From JAGBWK01 sp964544595 (GTDB lineage Bacteria; Bacteroidota; Bacteroidia; Bacteroidales; Muribaculaceae), in NCBI GenBank assembly GCA_964544595.1, contig CAZJBM010000021.1, forward strand, positions 1 to 52,657: a DNA stretch of 52,657 bases. The letters run 5' to 3'. Under the pieces are notes generated by a model. It searched no databases and had not been told where the DNA came from. It was given only the letters and a program-made list of their open reading frames with translations. Position numbers and translations under genes: made by a program. Of the stretch, positions 16,728-25,497 are shown piece by piece. Numbering within the stretch: the stretch's first letter is position 1; the number at the start of each line of letters is the position of its first letter.

Positions 16728-18636
16728 TCTTGAGAAACGTAAATATGTGATAGCAGGGTTTATAATATTAATCGCTTTGATTTATGTGGCAAGACTCTAC
16801 TCTATCCAGATCGATGACGATAAATACAAAAACTCTGCCGATAACAACGCGTTTCTTAAAAAAACCATATATCCCTCGCGCGGTATCATATACGACCGCA
16901 ACGGCGAACTAATCGTTTACAACCAGCCAGCCTACGACGTCGTGATGATTCCGCGCGACGTGGAGCCGTTTGACACCCTTGATTTCTGCAGCACGCTCAA
17001 TATCTCTATCGACGATTTCAACAAGCGTGTCGAAGAGATGAAGAAGAAGGTGGGGTACTCCACTTATACCCCTCAGACACTGCTTACGCAGCTTTCACCC
17101 GAAGATTACGGACGTCTTCAAGAAAAGCTCTACCGCTTCCCCGGCTTCTATATACAGCAGCGAGAGATACGCCAATACAATCATCTCGCCGCAGCCAATG
17201 TGCTCGGCAACATTCGTGAGGTAAACAAGGGCGACATCGAGAGAGACCCCTATTACGCCCCGGGCGACTACTGCGGCGACCTCGGCGTCGAGAAAAGCTA
17301 TGACCAATATCTCCGCGGGGTGAAGGGCGTGGAAATTCTTTATCGCGATGCGCGCGGTCGTATCCAAGGACATTACAATGAAGGCAAGTCTGACCAACCG
17401 GCTATAGCCGGGTCCGACCTCACGCTCTCTATCGACATCGAACTCCAAAAATACGCCGAACGCCTTATGGTGAATAAGATCGGAGCTGTGGTGGCTATCG
17501 AGCCTGAAACCGGCGAAATACTCGCCATGGTGTCAGCGCCTACCTACGACCCAACGATGCTTATAGGCCGCGACCGCGGAAAAAATTACGCTTCGCTTGT
17601 AGCCGATAAATTTCATCCGCTGTTCGACCGCGCACTCATGGCGGCCTATCCACCCGGCTCTACCTTCAAGCCTACTCAGGCGTTAATACTTCTTGAAGAA
17701 GGCATAATCAACACCTCGACCTCTTATCCTTGCTACCGAGGATTTATAAATGGAGGATTAAGGGTCGGTTGCCACGGCCACGGTTCTCCGATTTCGGTCA
17801 TTCCCGCGATTTCAACGTCGTGCAACGCGTTTTTCTGCTGGGGTTTGAAAGGAATTCTTGACAATAACCGCAAAAAGTACGGTACGGTGGCCGATGCTTT
17901 TGAAGTATGGAAAAACCACCTTGTCGCTATGGGCTACGGCTATAAACTCGGCATTGACCTCCCCTCTGAGTCGCGTGGCTTCATCCCCAATTCGCAATTC
18001 TACAATAAAATTTATGGAGAAAATCACTGGAGCGCCAACACGATTATCTCAATAGCTATCGGCCAGGGCGAGATTCTCGCTACCCCGCTCCAAATCGCCA
18101 ATCTCGCAGCCACGATTTCTAACCGCGGCTGGTTTATCACCCCCCACGTGGTAAAACATATAGGCGATTCAGCCAACCGCATTCCCCTCGACACGTTGTA
18201 TACGACAAAGCGCGACCCCTCGGTCAATCAGCGCTACTATGATTACGTGATTGAAGGAATGAGGGGCTCCGTACTCGGCACCCGCTACGGAGCTACCTGC
18301 CGCAAAGCCAATATTCCTATCCCCGGAATCGAAGTGTGGGGCAAGACAGGCACCGCTCAGAATCCTCACGGTAAAGACCACTCCGCATTCATGGGATTCG
18401 CTAAGATATTTGACCCGGCCGACCCCTCCAAAACACCTAAGCGTCGTATAGCCGTTTGCGTGTATGTTGAAAACGCAGGCTTCGGCGCAACGTTCGGTGT
18501 GCCAATCGGTCGACTCGTTATGGAGAAATATCTTACCGACACGATTTCTGCCTCAAGCAAGCCGTTTGAGCAGCAAATGCTCTCAGCCAATACTATCCAA
18601 TACGCCAAACCTGCAGCAAAAGGAAAGAAGAAATAA
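16711..18636 (+). CDS. mrdA: Penicillin-binding protein 2, elongation-specific transpeptidase
   Basis: This 641-residue class B PBP cross-links side-wall peptidoglycan as partner of RodA. It has an N-terminal membrane anchor (about 11-29), a PBP dimer/pedestal region (about 45-220) and a transpeptidase domain. The three active-site motifs are Ser317 in PGSTFKP, Ser370-Cys-Asn, and Lys545-Thr-Gly in GKTGTAQNP. The C-terminus is a short basic tail (AAKGKKK). The gene overlaps mreD by 17 nt and rodA by one base (TAATG), as expected for a tightly coupled operon. Confidence 0.95.
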   Translation: MRKDYNLEKRKYVIAGFIILIALIYVARLYSIQIDDDKYKNSADNNAFLKKTIYPSRGIIYDRNGELIVYNQPAYDVVMIPRDVEPFDTLDFCSTLNISIDDFNKRVEEMKKKVGYSTYTPQTLLTQLSPEDYGRLQEKLYRFPGFYIQQREIRQYNHLAAANVLGNIREVNKGDIERDPYYAPGDYCGDLGVEKSYDQYLRGVKGVEILYRDARGRIQGHYNEGKSDQPAIAGSDLTLSIDIELQKYAERLMVNKIGAVVAIEPETGEILAMVSAPTYDPTMLIGRDRGKNYASLVADKFHPLFDRALMAAYPPGSTFKPTQALILLEEGIINTSTSYPCYRGFINGGLRVGCHGHGSPISVIPAISTSCNAFFCWGLKGILDNNRKKYGTVADAFEVWKNHLVAMGYGYKLGIDLPSESRGFIPNSQFYNKIYGENHWSANTIISIAIGQGEILATPLQIANLAATISNRGWFITPHVVKHIGDSANRIPLDTLYTTKRDPSVNQRYYDYVIEGMRGSVLGTRYGATCRKANIPIPGIEVWGKTGTAQNPHGKDHSAFMGFAKIFDPADPSKTPKRRIAVCVYVENAGFGATFGVPIGRLVMEKYLTDTISASSKPFEQQMLSANTIQYAKPAAKGKKK

Positions 18637-20102
18637 TGAATAGCAGTCCGCAAAAAACATCTGTATTTCGAAATCTCGACTGGTCGATTGTGATAATCTA
18701 CCTCTTGCTTGTGGTTGCAGGCGCGATCAGCATCTACGCCGCGAGCTATGATTTCGACCATGCGTCAATATTCTCGTTCGACGAGTTTTCCGGCAAGCAA
18801 ATCCGCTGGATAGGTTTGTCGTTTGTCTTAGGCTTGATAATGTTGCTGGTAGATAAGCGAATGTATGAGACCTACGCCTACCCTATTTATATAGCCGTAT
18901 TGCTGCTGCTTGCGGTAACGATAGTTATTGCGCCAAATATCAAGGGCTCACACTCTTGGCTTGTTTTAGGCCCGATGAGTCTTCAACCGGCCGAATTTGG
19001 CAAATTCGCCACGGCGCTTGCTTTGGCGAAGCTCTTCAGCTCCTATAATTTCGTGTTGAATCAAAAGCTGTCGAACTACGCGCGCGCTCTTCTGATTATC
19101 TTTTTGCCGGTGCTGCTTATTATCGCTCAGAATGAAACAGGGTCGGCGCTTGTTTATCTGTCGCTGGTATTTGTGTTGTATCGCGAGGGCATGAGCGGCC
19201 TGATATTGTTTGCTTTCTGCATGGCTATCGTGATATTTGTGGTTACGGTTAAGTACACTTCAATGATGCTTTTCCAGCTCCCGACCGGTGAATTCGTGGT
19301 ATTCTTACTAATAATGCTTACCATGATAGCGATGGCGGCGTTTGTATGCAAGAGCGCAGTCGCCGCGCGCAATCTGTTTTTATGGTTTGTGCTGACAATC
19401 GTGGTGCTCACGGTGCTGTCGCTTGTCGGCGTTCAATATCCCGGCGAATACTGTTTCGTCGGGTCAATTATCATTGGGGCCGGATATTGCGTTTATGAGT
19501 ATCTGCGAAACCGCGTTCACCGAATTTTGGTTCCGGCTTTCTGTGCCATCGCGAGCGTCGCGTTCATGTATTCTGTCAACATTGTTTTCACCAAAGCGCT
19601 ACAGCCTCACCAGCAGACTCGTATTCTTGTGACTCTCGGTATAACCGACGATCCTCTCGGACGCGGCTACAACGTAAACCAGGCTAAGATAGCTATCGGC
19701 TCTGGCGGATTCTCTGGCAAGGGCTTTCTGCAAGGCACCCAAACCAAGCTTAAATACGTGCCCGAACAACACACCGACTTCATTTTCTGCACGATTGGAG
19801 AGGAAGAGGGGTTTGTAGGAGCGTCAATCACGATTCTGCTTTTCCTATTACTGATATTAAGAATTATCACTGTCGCCGAGCGTCAGCCCTCTGCTTTCGG
19901 GCGCGTATATGGCTACTGCGTGGCAAGCTATCTGATATTCCATCTATGCATAAATATCGGTATGGTGATAGGACTATGCCCTGTGATAGGTATACCACTC
20001 CCCTTCTTCAGCTACGGCGGCTCATCGCTATGGGGATTCACGATACTTCTGTTCGTTCTTTTGCGTATCGACGCGTCGCGCAAGGAAGCCCGTAACTACT
20101 AA
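18636..20102 (+). CDS. rodA: SEDS peptidoglycan polymerase RodA
   Basis: RodA is the lipid II glycosyltransferase of the Rod complex. The SEDS signatures are present: GSHSWLVLGPMSLQPAEFGKF after the early membrane helices, then GYNVNQAKIAIGSGG and EQHTDFIFCTIGEEEGF, and finally PLPFFSYGGSS. At 488 residues it is over 100 longer than the E. coli protein (about 370). The extra length is hydrophobic and lies about residues 185-285, between the conserved halves. Longer RodA proteins occur in other Bacteroidetes as far as I know. A bidirectional terminator follows. Confidence 0.94.
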   Translation: MNSSPQKTSVFRNLDWSIVIIYLLLVVAGAISIYAASYDFDHASIFSFDEFSGKQIRWIGLSFVLGLIMLLVDKRMYETYAYPIYIAVLLLLAVTIVIAPNIKGSHSWLVLGPMSLQPAEFGKFATALALAKLFSSYNFVLNQKLSNYARALLIIFLPVLLIIAQNETGSALVYLSLVFVLYREGMSGLILFAFCMAIVIFVVTVKYTSMMLFQLPTGEFVVFLLIMLTMIAMAAFVCKSAVAARNLFLWFVLTIVVLTVLSLVGVQYPGEYCFVGSIIIGAGYCVYEYLRNRVHRILVPAFCAIASVAFMYSVNIVFTKALQPHQQTRILVTLGITDDPLGRGYNVNQAKIAIGSGGFSGKGFLQGTQTKLKYVPEQHTDFIFCTIGEEEGFVGASITILLFLLLILRIITVAERQPSAFGRVYGYCVASYLIFHLCINIGMVIGLCPVIGIPLPFFSYGGSSLWGFTILLFVLLRIDASRKEARNY

Positions 20103-20150
20103 TCGTTAAATATCATCGAATAGTATAAACTTACTTACCGTATCTATATA

Positions 20151-20187
20151 AGAAAAGCTGCCAGGAATTCTGACAGCTTTTTCTTAT
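20151..20187. terminator. Bidirectional terminator between rodA and efp
   Basis: AAAAGCTG (20153-20160) pairs with CAGCTTTT (20174-20181), extended by CAG/CTG across one mismatch, with a GAATT loop. T-rich tails flank the stem on both strands. It ends the rodA transcript from the left and the efp transcript from the right. Confidence 0.85.
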
Positions 20188-20203
20188 TATCTTGTCGCGA
20201 AAA

Positions 20204-20770
20204 TTATGCTTTCACGCGAGAAATGTAGCTACCGTCGCGAGTGTCGATCTCGATAGAGTCACCTTCGTTAACGAAGAGGGGAACGCGAACTTCAGCGCCG
20301 GTTTCAACGGTTGCGGGCTTAAGAGTGTTGGTAGCTGTATCGCCCTTGATACCAGGCTCGGTGTAGGTCACCTTGAGGACGGTCTTGATAGGCATTTCAG
20401 CGTAGAGCACAGTCTCGGTTGAAGCGTCGGTAACAACTTCTACCATGTCGCCTTCTTTCATGAAGTCGGCTCCGGTAACGAGTGCCTTAGAGATTGGAAT
20501 TTGATCGAAAGTCTCCTGATTCATAAAAATATCGTCGCCTCCTTCAGAATAAAGGTACTGATAAGGACGACGCTCCACGCGTACATCTTCAAGCTTTTCG
20601 CCGATGTTGAAGCGACGCTCAATCACGCGGCCGTCGACCACGTCTTTGAGTTTTGTACGCATAAAAGTGTTACCTTTTCCGGGCTTTACATGGAGAAACT
20701 CCACGCAAAAGTAAAGACGGTTGTCCATGCGGATGCAGGTACCGTTTTTAATGTCTTGAGCATTAATCAT
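20204..20770 (-). CDS. efp: Elongation factor P
   Basis: EF-P rescues ribosomes stalled at polyproline stretches. The 188-residue protein has the three beta-barrel domains of the family. Domain I carries VKPGKGNTFMRTK with the tip Lys32, the residue modified in many bacteria. Domain III ends with GAEVRVPLFVNEGDSIEIDTRDGSYISR, the classic EF-P signature. A near-match -7 box lies about 70 nt upstream, and the gene ends at a shared bidirectional terminator, so it is probably monocistronic. Confidence 0.97.
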   Translation of the reverse strand: MINAQDIKNGTCIRMDNRLYFCVEFLHVKPGKGNTFMRTKLKDVVDGRVIERRFNIGEKLEDVRVERRPYQYLYSEGGDDIFMNQETFDQIPISKALVTGADFMKEGDMVEVVTDASTETVLYAEMPIKTVLKVTYTEPGIKGDTATNTLKPATVETGAEVRVPLFVNEGDSIEIDTRDGSYISRVKA

Positions 20771-20841
20771 AAAGATGTAGATTTATCTTGTAATATTAAT
20801 AGATATTCAATATAGCGTCAACATTGTTGAAAATGACTGCG

Positions 20842-20849
20842 CGAATTTA
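20842..20849 (-). promoter_or_regulatory. Possible -7 box of efp promoter
   Basis: The minus strand reads TAAATTCG, one base off TAnnTTTG, 71 nt upstream of the efp ATG. It is the best candidate in the 207-nt divergent region 20771-20977. Confidence 0.35.
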
Positions 20850-20920
20850 CTAATTTCCGTTCAATTTATGAAATATGGCCGTTAAAAATTAGTTATGTAG
20901 AAAAAATCAGCGGTTTTAGC

Positions 20921-20951
20921 TTAGAAAATGCGCGAATAATTCGTAAATTTG
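20921..20951 (+). promoter_or_regulatory. Promoter of the receiver/PPDK_N operon
   Basis: TTAG (20921-20924), a 19-nt spacer and TAAATTTG (20944-20951) match the local promoter pattern with one -33 mismatch. The ATG follows 26 nt after the -7 box, so the leader is about 20 nt. No comparable promoter appears before the next five genes. Confidence 0.6.
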
Positions 20952-20977
20952 GGGTTTGAAATAACCTCTTAATAAGG

Positions 20978-23944
20978 ATGAACGAGCAATCACTAAGCCA
21001 GCTTTATCTCAAGGACACCGCATTTCAGGACTTGATGCAGAAACGCATTTTCAATGTGCTGCTCATCGCTTCGCCTTACGATGCCTTCATGATGGAGGAG
21101 GATGGACGAGTTGAAGAGCAGCTATACATGGAATATGTTGCCCTCAATCTTAGTTCGCCTCCCCGCGTGACTCTTGTCAGCCGTGTGAGCGAGGCGCTTG
21201 AGGTCATGGAGCAAAAGCAGTTTGATATAGTGATTGCGATGCCCGGCCCGGATGTCTCAGACACTTTTGCTGGGGCAAGGCTTATAAAGGAAAAATATCC
21301 GGAGGTTCCTTTCATCGTTCTCACCCCATTCTCAAAAGAGGTATCGCGAAGACTCGCGCGGGAGGATCTCTCGGGAATTGACTACGTGTTCAGTTGGCTT
21401 GGCAACGTCGACTTGTTGCTTGCGATTATCAAATTGCTCGAAGACCGCATGAATGCGGAGAAAGATATTCTCGACGTAGGGGTTCAGACGATTCTTTTGG
21501 TGGAAGACTCAGTTAGATTCTACTCGTCGGTGCTCCCGGTGCTATACAAGTTTTTGCTGCGGCAATCCATGATATTCTCTACTGAAGCATTGAATCAGCA
21601 CGAGCAGATGCTACGTATGCGCGGACGCCCGAAAGTAATGCTCGCCCGCGATTACGAGGAGGCAATGGCTCTATACGATAAATATGCCGACAATATGCTC
21701 GGCGTTATATCCGACGTGTCGTTCATGAAGGATGGCGTGAAGGATCCGGAGGCCGGGCTTAAACTCGCGAGAGAGATACGTAAGCGCGACCCTTACCTGC
21801 CGATTATCATCGAATCGACACAAACAGAGAATTCTGGCAAAGTATCGGATTTCAACGGCATATTCCTTGATAAGAATTCAAAGAAACTCCCTGTAGACCT
21901 CGGAAAAGCGATTACCGAAAATTTCGGTTTCGGCGATTTCGTGTTCCGCAACCCGCAGACGGGCGAGGAGATTATGCGAGTTCGCTCGCTCAACGAGATG
22001 CAGCGCCGTATAATGACGGTTCCGGCCGATGTGCTCTACTATCATACGTCGCGCAACGACGTCAGCCGCTGGCTATATTCGCGCGCGATGTTCCCAATAG
22101 CAGAGATTATCAAAATTCACCGCACCGACGCAACGCCGGAGGCTATAACCGCGGCTCGACAATTATTTTTCGACCTAATTGTAAAGTACCGTCGAATGAA
22201 AAACCGCGGCGTGGTGGCCGAATTCAGAAAAGACCGTTTCGACTATTACTCCAACTTTGCCCGCATAGGCGAAGGGTCGCTCGGAGGTAAAGGCCGCGGC
22301 CTGGCTTTTATCGACTCGATAATAAAGGCCAACCCTATATGCGACAACTTCGACGGGATAACGATTTCGATACCTCGCACGGTTGTGCTTTGCACAGATA
22401 TTTTCGACGAGTTCATGAGCTCCAACGACCTCTACCCTGTAGCTCTCAGCGATATACCCGACGAGGAAATTCTTGATCACTTCCTTAAGGCAAAGCTACC
22501 TTTACGACTCAGAGAAGATTTCATGTCGATTTTTGAGGTTGTCGACCGTCCGCTCGCGATACGAAGCTCAAGCCTGCTCGAAGACTCGCATTATCAGCCT
22601 TTCGCTGGCATTTATTCCACCTACATGATACCGCTCGTGGAGGATAAGGAGAAGATGCTCGATATGCTGACGAGTGCGATCAAGGGTGTCTATGCGTCGG
22701 TTTTCTATCGCGATTCAAAGGCATACATGACAGCTACCTCCAACGTGATTGATCAGGAGAAAATGGCCGTAATCATTCAGGAAGTTGTCGGAGAGACCCA
22801 TGGCGACTACTATTTCCCGTCATTTTCAGGAGTAGGCCGATCGCTCAACTACTATCCTATTAACGACGAGGTGCCTGAAGACGGAGTCGCCGAGATAGCG
22901 GTTGGATTGGGGAAATATATCGTTGATGGGGGATTAAGTCTCCGCTTCTCACCCAAGCATCCCGACAAAGTGCTCCAGACCTCTACTCTCGATCTCGCTC
23001 TGCGCGACACCCAGACAAAACTATATGCCATATATAAGAAATCAGATATACCGACACTCTCGGTCGACGACGGATTCAACATCGTCACCAAGTCGATTCA
23101 GGATTTCGCTGAAGGAGACACGCTGAAATATCTCGTGTCGACCTTCGACTTCCGCGACCAATACATCAGAGATACGCATAAAGGCAGCGGCCGAAAGATC
23201 GTCACCTTCGCCAATATGCTTTCCCACGGCGTATTTCCTCTTGCCAAAGCAATTGATTTTATGCTTGGCGTCGGCTCTGAGAAGATGCAGCGTTCTATAG
23301 AAATCGAGTTTGCCGGAATTGTCAACAAGAACCCTACCGACGAGTCAAAAGGCCATCTCTATTGGTTGCAAATACGTCCTATAATCGACCGTAAGGAACT
23401 GGTCGACGACACATTGCTCGAAGTTCCCGACGACCGATTACTGCTTAAGAGCAATACCGCTCTCGGGCATGGCAATATCGAGAACGTGAGGACGATAGTG
23501 TACGTGCGTCCTCAAAACTTCGCATCAAGGAAAACTCCGGAAATCGCAGTTGAAATATCTGATATAAACAAAGATATGGTAGAGCGCAACGAGGGCTACA
23601 TACTGATTGGCCCCGGCCGCTGGGGATCATCAGACAATGCGCTCGGTATCCCCGTGAAATGGCCGCATATAGCCGGAGCGCGCCTGATAGTGGAAGCCGC
23701 TCTCAAAAATTACAGGATTGAGCCGAGTCAAGGCACCCACTTCTTCCAGAATCTCACATCGTTTGGCGTCGGATACTTCACTATCGACACATCTTCGAGC
23801 CAGGGCGTATATGATGTTGATTATCTCGACTCTCTCCCGGACGTTTATGAGTCAGAAAATATACGAATCGTGCAATTTGACTGCCCCCTCAAGATCGGCA
23901 TCAACGGTCTGAAGGGCGTAGGGATAGTCGAGAAGCCGATTTGA
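20978..23944 (+). CDS. Receiver-receiver-PPDK_N fusion (PEP/pyruvate-binding domain protein)
   Basis: A 988-residue soluble protein. Residues about 20-150 form a receiver-like domain without the phospho-acceptor: Met88 sits where Asp should be (FDIVIAMPG). Residues about 168-310 form a second receiver that keeps the acidic pair Glu176-Asp177, the acceptor Asp246 in VISDVSF, and a late Lys in FLDKNS. From about 430 to 820 follows the ATP-grasp domain of PEP synthase and pyruvate phosphate dikinase, with GEGSLGGKGRGLAFID (Lys438), IRSSSLLED (Arg529) and LYWLQIRPI. The C-terminal region has IGPGRWGSSDNALGIPV. I find no phosphohistidine swivel domain and no PEP-binding barrel, so it cannot be a complete PEP synthase. 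The fusion is widespread in Bacteroidales to my knowledge, with unknown substrate. Confidence 0.85.
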   Translation: MNEQSLSQLYLKDTAFQDLMQKRIFNVLLIASPYDAFMMEEDGRVEEQLYMEYVALNLSSPPRVTLVSRVSEALEVMEQKQFDIVIAMPGPDVSDTFAGARLIKEKYPEVPFIVLTPFSKEVSRRLAREDLSGIDYVFSWLGNVDLLLAIIKLLEDRMNAEKDILDVGVQTILLVEDSVRFYSSVLPVLYKFLLRQSMIFSTEALNQHEQMLRMRGRPKVMLARDYEEAMALYDKYADNMLGVISDVSFMKDGVKDPEAGLKLAREIRKRDPYLPIIIESTQTENSGKVSDFNGIFLDKNSKKLPVDLGKAITENFGFGDFVFRNPQTGEEIMRVRSLNEMQRRIMTVPADVLYYHTSRNDVSRWLYSRAMFPIAEIIKIHRTDATPEAITAARQLFFDLIVKYRRMKNRGVVAEFRKDRFDYYSNFARIGEGSLGGKGRGLAFIDSIIKANPICDNFDGITISIPRTVVLCTDIFDEFMSSNDLYPVALSDIPDEEILDHFLKAKLPLRLREDFMSIFEVVDRPLAIRSSSLLEDSHYQPFAGIYSTYMIPLVEDKEKMLDMLTSAIKGVYASVFYRDSKAYMTATSNVIDQEKMAVIIQEVVGETHGDYYFPSFSGVGRSLNYYPINDEVPEDGVAEIAVGLGKYIVDGGLSLRFSPKHPDKVLQTSTLDLALRDTQTKLYAIYKKSDIPTLSVDDGFNIVTKSIQDFAEGDTLKYLVSTFDFRDQYIRDTHKGSGRKIVTFANMLSHGVFPLAKAIDFMLGVGSEKMQRSIEIEFAGIVNKNPTDESKGHLYWLQIRPIIDRKELVDDTLLEVPDDRLLLKSNTALGHGNIENVRTIVYVRPQNFASRKTPEIAVEISDINKDMVERNEGYILIGPGRWGSSDNALGIPVKWPHIAGARLIVEAALKNYRIEPSQGTHFFQNLTSFGVGYFTIDTSSSQGVYDVDYLDSLPDVYESENIRIVQFDCPLKIGINGLKGVGIVEKPI

Positions 23945-23996
23945 CACGGCATAGACTACTTTAGTTTAACCAAAAATATAGTTTATATAATATATA

Positions 23997-25481
23997 ATGA
24001 GTTTATTCAATAAATTAAAGACTGCATTCGGTTTTTCAGACAACGATGTCGAAGCCGAATTCAACGGCGACGAGATAGTAAGGGACGCTACCGTCACTCC
24101 ACTTTCGCAGTCAAAACCAAAGGCCGCTAAAGAGTCATCTCATTCGACTCCCGAAGCAGCGGTATCTAATACCTCTTCAGACAATACCAAGCTCCCCGAT
24201 CTTCCTAAGCAGCTCCCTGAGGAACTGTTTTTATCAGTAGTTAAAATAATCAACGAGCAGCTTCCCCCGATTTTCAAGAACAACATCAACGAGCAAGCTC
24301 AGGCAAAGCAGATTTACGAAGCGCTCGACGCATCTCATAAGGAATATATCAAATCAATCGCCGACACTGTTGAAAAACGCACGGCGATGATGTGGGAGCA
24401 AGACCGCTCTCGACTCAATAATGAACTCAGACAACTCAAAGAAAAGAGTAAGCAAATCGAGGAAAAGAGCGAGGAGTGGAAGAATCGCCAACTTAGCGCT
24501 GACCGCCAGAAACGCGCTCTCAACGACCGTGTGAAAGACCTGATGATGCAAATTGACGCCCTCCAAGCCGAGAAAGAGCAATTTGACCTTGAAAACAAGA
24601 GCCTCGTTAATAAAATCAGAGTGCTTTCAACTCAGGGCGACGATACAGAGCAGTTGAAATCCGACAACCAATTTTTACGACAGGAGATTAACAAACTCAA
24701 AGCAAAATTATCGACCGCCAGCAGCGCATCTAAAGACAATAGCGCATCGTCGACCGATAACGCATTAGCTGAATCAGAAGAAGCTCTCTCGAAGGCCAAT
24801 GCCGAGAACCAGCTGCTTCAGGAGCAAATCAAGAGCCTAAACGACAAACTTTTATCCAACGTTTCTGAAATAGAGACTTTAACAAAGTCGATTAGCACAA
24901 TCACCTCGGAGCGCGACTCACTTCTTTCTGATATAGACACGTTTAAGAAGCGCTGCGAGATTGCCGACTCAATGATTAATGATTTGAGAAGCAAAGCCGC
25001 GGAAGTCAATCAATCTGAATCGGCCAACAGCGAACTTACGAAGCAATTAGCTGAGAAAGACCAAGAAATAGAGGCGTTGCAAGCCGAAATATCAGAAGCC
25101 AACGAATCTATCAAGGAAATAGAGCAGATTATCGGTCAGTTTGAAGATTTCAAAGCAGAGAAGGAGGGGCAGATTGAGTCGCTTAAAGCGACAATTCAAA
25201 ATAATCTCCTTCTCCATGCAGAGAAAGAAGCGGCCCTCAACGATGAGATCAGATCGCTAAAGGAAGCGGCAAGCAAAGTCGCTGATAATCCAGAAGCTAC
25301 CGCAGTAAAGGAACCGATAAAACTCCCCGACGATGAATTCGGCGAGCTAAACTGGTTGGTAAGCACGCCTCCGGCAGGCACAAACGCCCGGACTTCAATT
25401 TCCGACGACGAATTTGGCTATCAGGAGCCTAAACGTTCCAAACCTCGTGATGTCGACCCCTCTCAAATGTCACTTTTTTAA
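23997..25481 (+). CDS. Long coiled-coil protein with C-terminal clamp-binding-like motif
   Basis: I do not recognise a family. The 494-residue protein opens MSLFNKLKTAFGFSDND and has a low-complexity Ser/Thr/Pro segment (about 35-75). A conserved-looking block LPEELFLSVVKIINEQLPPIF follows, then about 300 residues of heptad-rich coiled coil (about 110-430) rich in Glu, Lys, Gln and Leu. The tail has two DDEFG motifs (about 445-475) and ends DPSQMSLF. QMSLF resembles the QL(S/D)LF pentapeptide by which many proteins bind the DNA sliding clamp DnaN. There is no signal peptide or membrane helix, so it is cytoplasmic. It lies 52 nt after the PPDK_N gene and 16 nt before DPP IV, probably in one operon. 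Confidence 0.75.
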   Translation: MSLFNKLKTAFGFSDNDVEAEFNGDEIVRDATVTPLSQSKPKAAKESSHSTPEAAVSNTSSDNTKLPDLPKQLPEELFLSVVKIINEQLPPIFKNNINEQAQAKQIYEALDASHKEYIKSIADTVEKRTAMMWEQDRSRLNNELRQLKEKSKQIEEKSEEWKNRQLSADRQKRALNDRVKDLMMQIDALQAEKEQFDLENKSLVNKIRVLSTQGDDTEQLKSDNQFLRQEINKLKAKLSTASSASKDNSASSTDNALAESEEALSKANAENQLLQEQIKSLNDKLLSNVSEIETLTKSISTITSERDSLLSDIDTFKKRCEIADSMINDLRSKAAEVNQSESANSELTKQLAEKDQEIEALQAEISEANESIKEIEQIIGQFEDFKAEKEGQIESLKATIQNNLLLHAEKEAALNDEIRSLKEAASKVADNPEATAVKEPIKLPDDEFGELNWLVSTPPAGTNARTSISDDEFGYQEPKRSKPRDVDPSQMSLF

Positions 25482-25497
25482 CATATACGCACATTAT

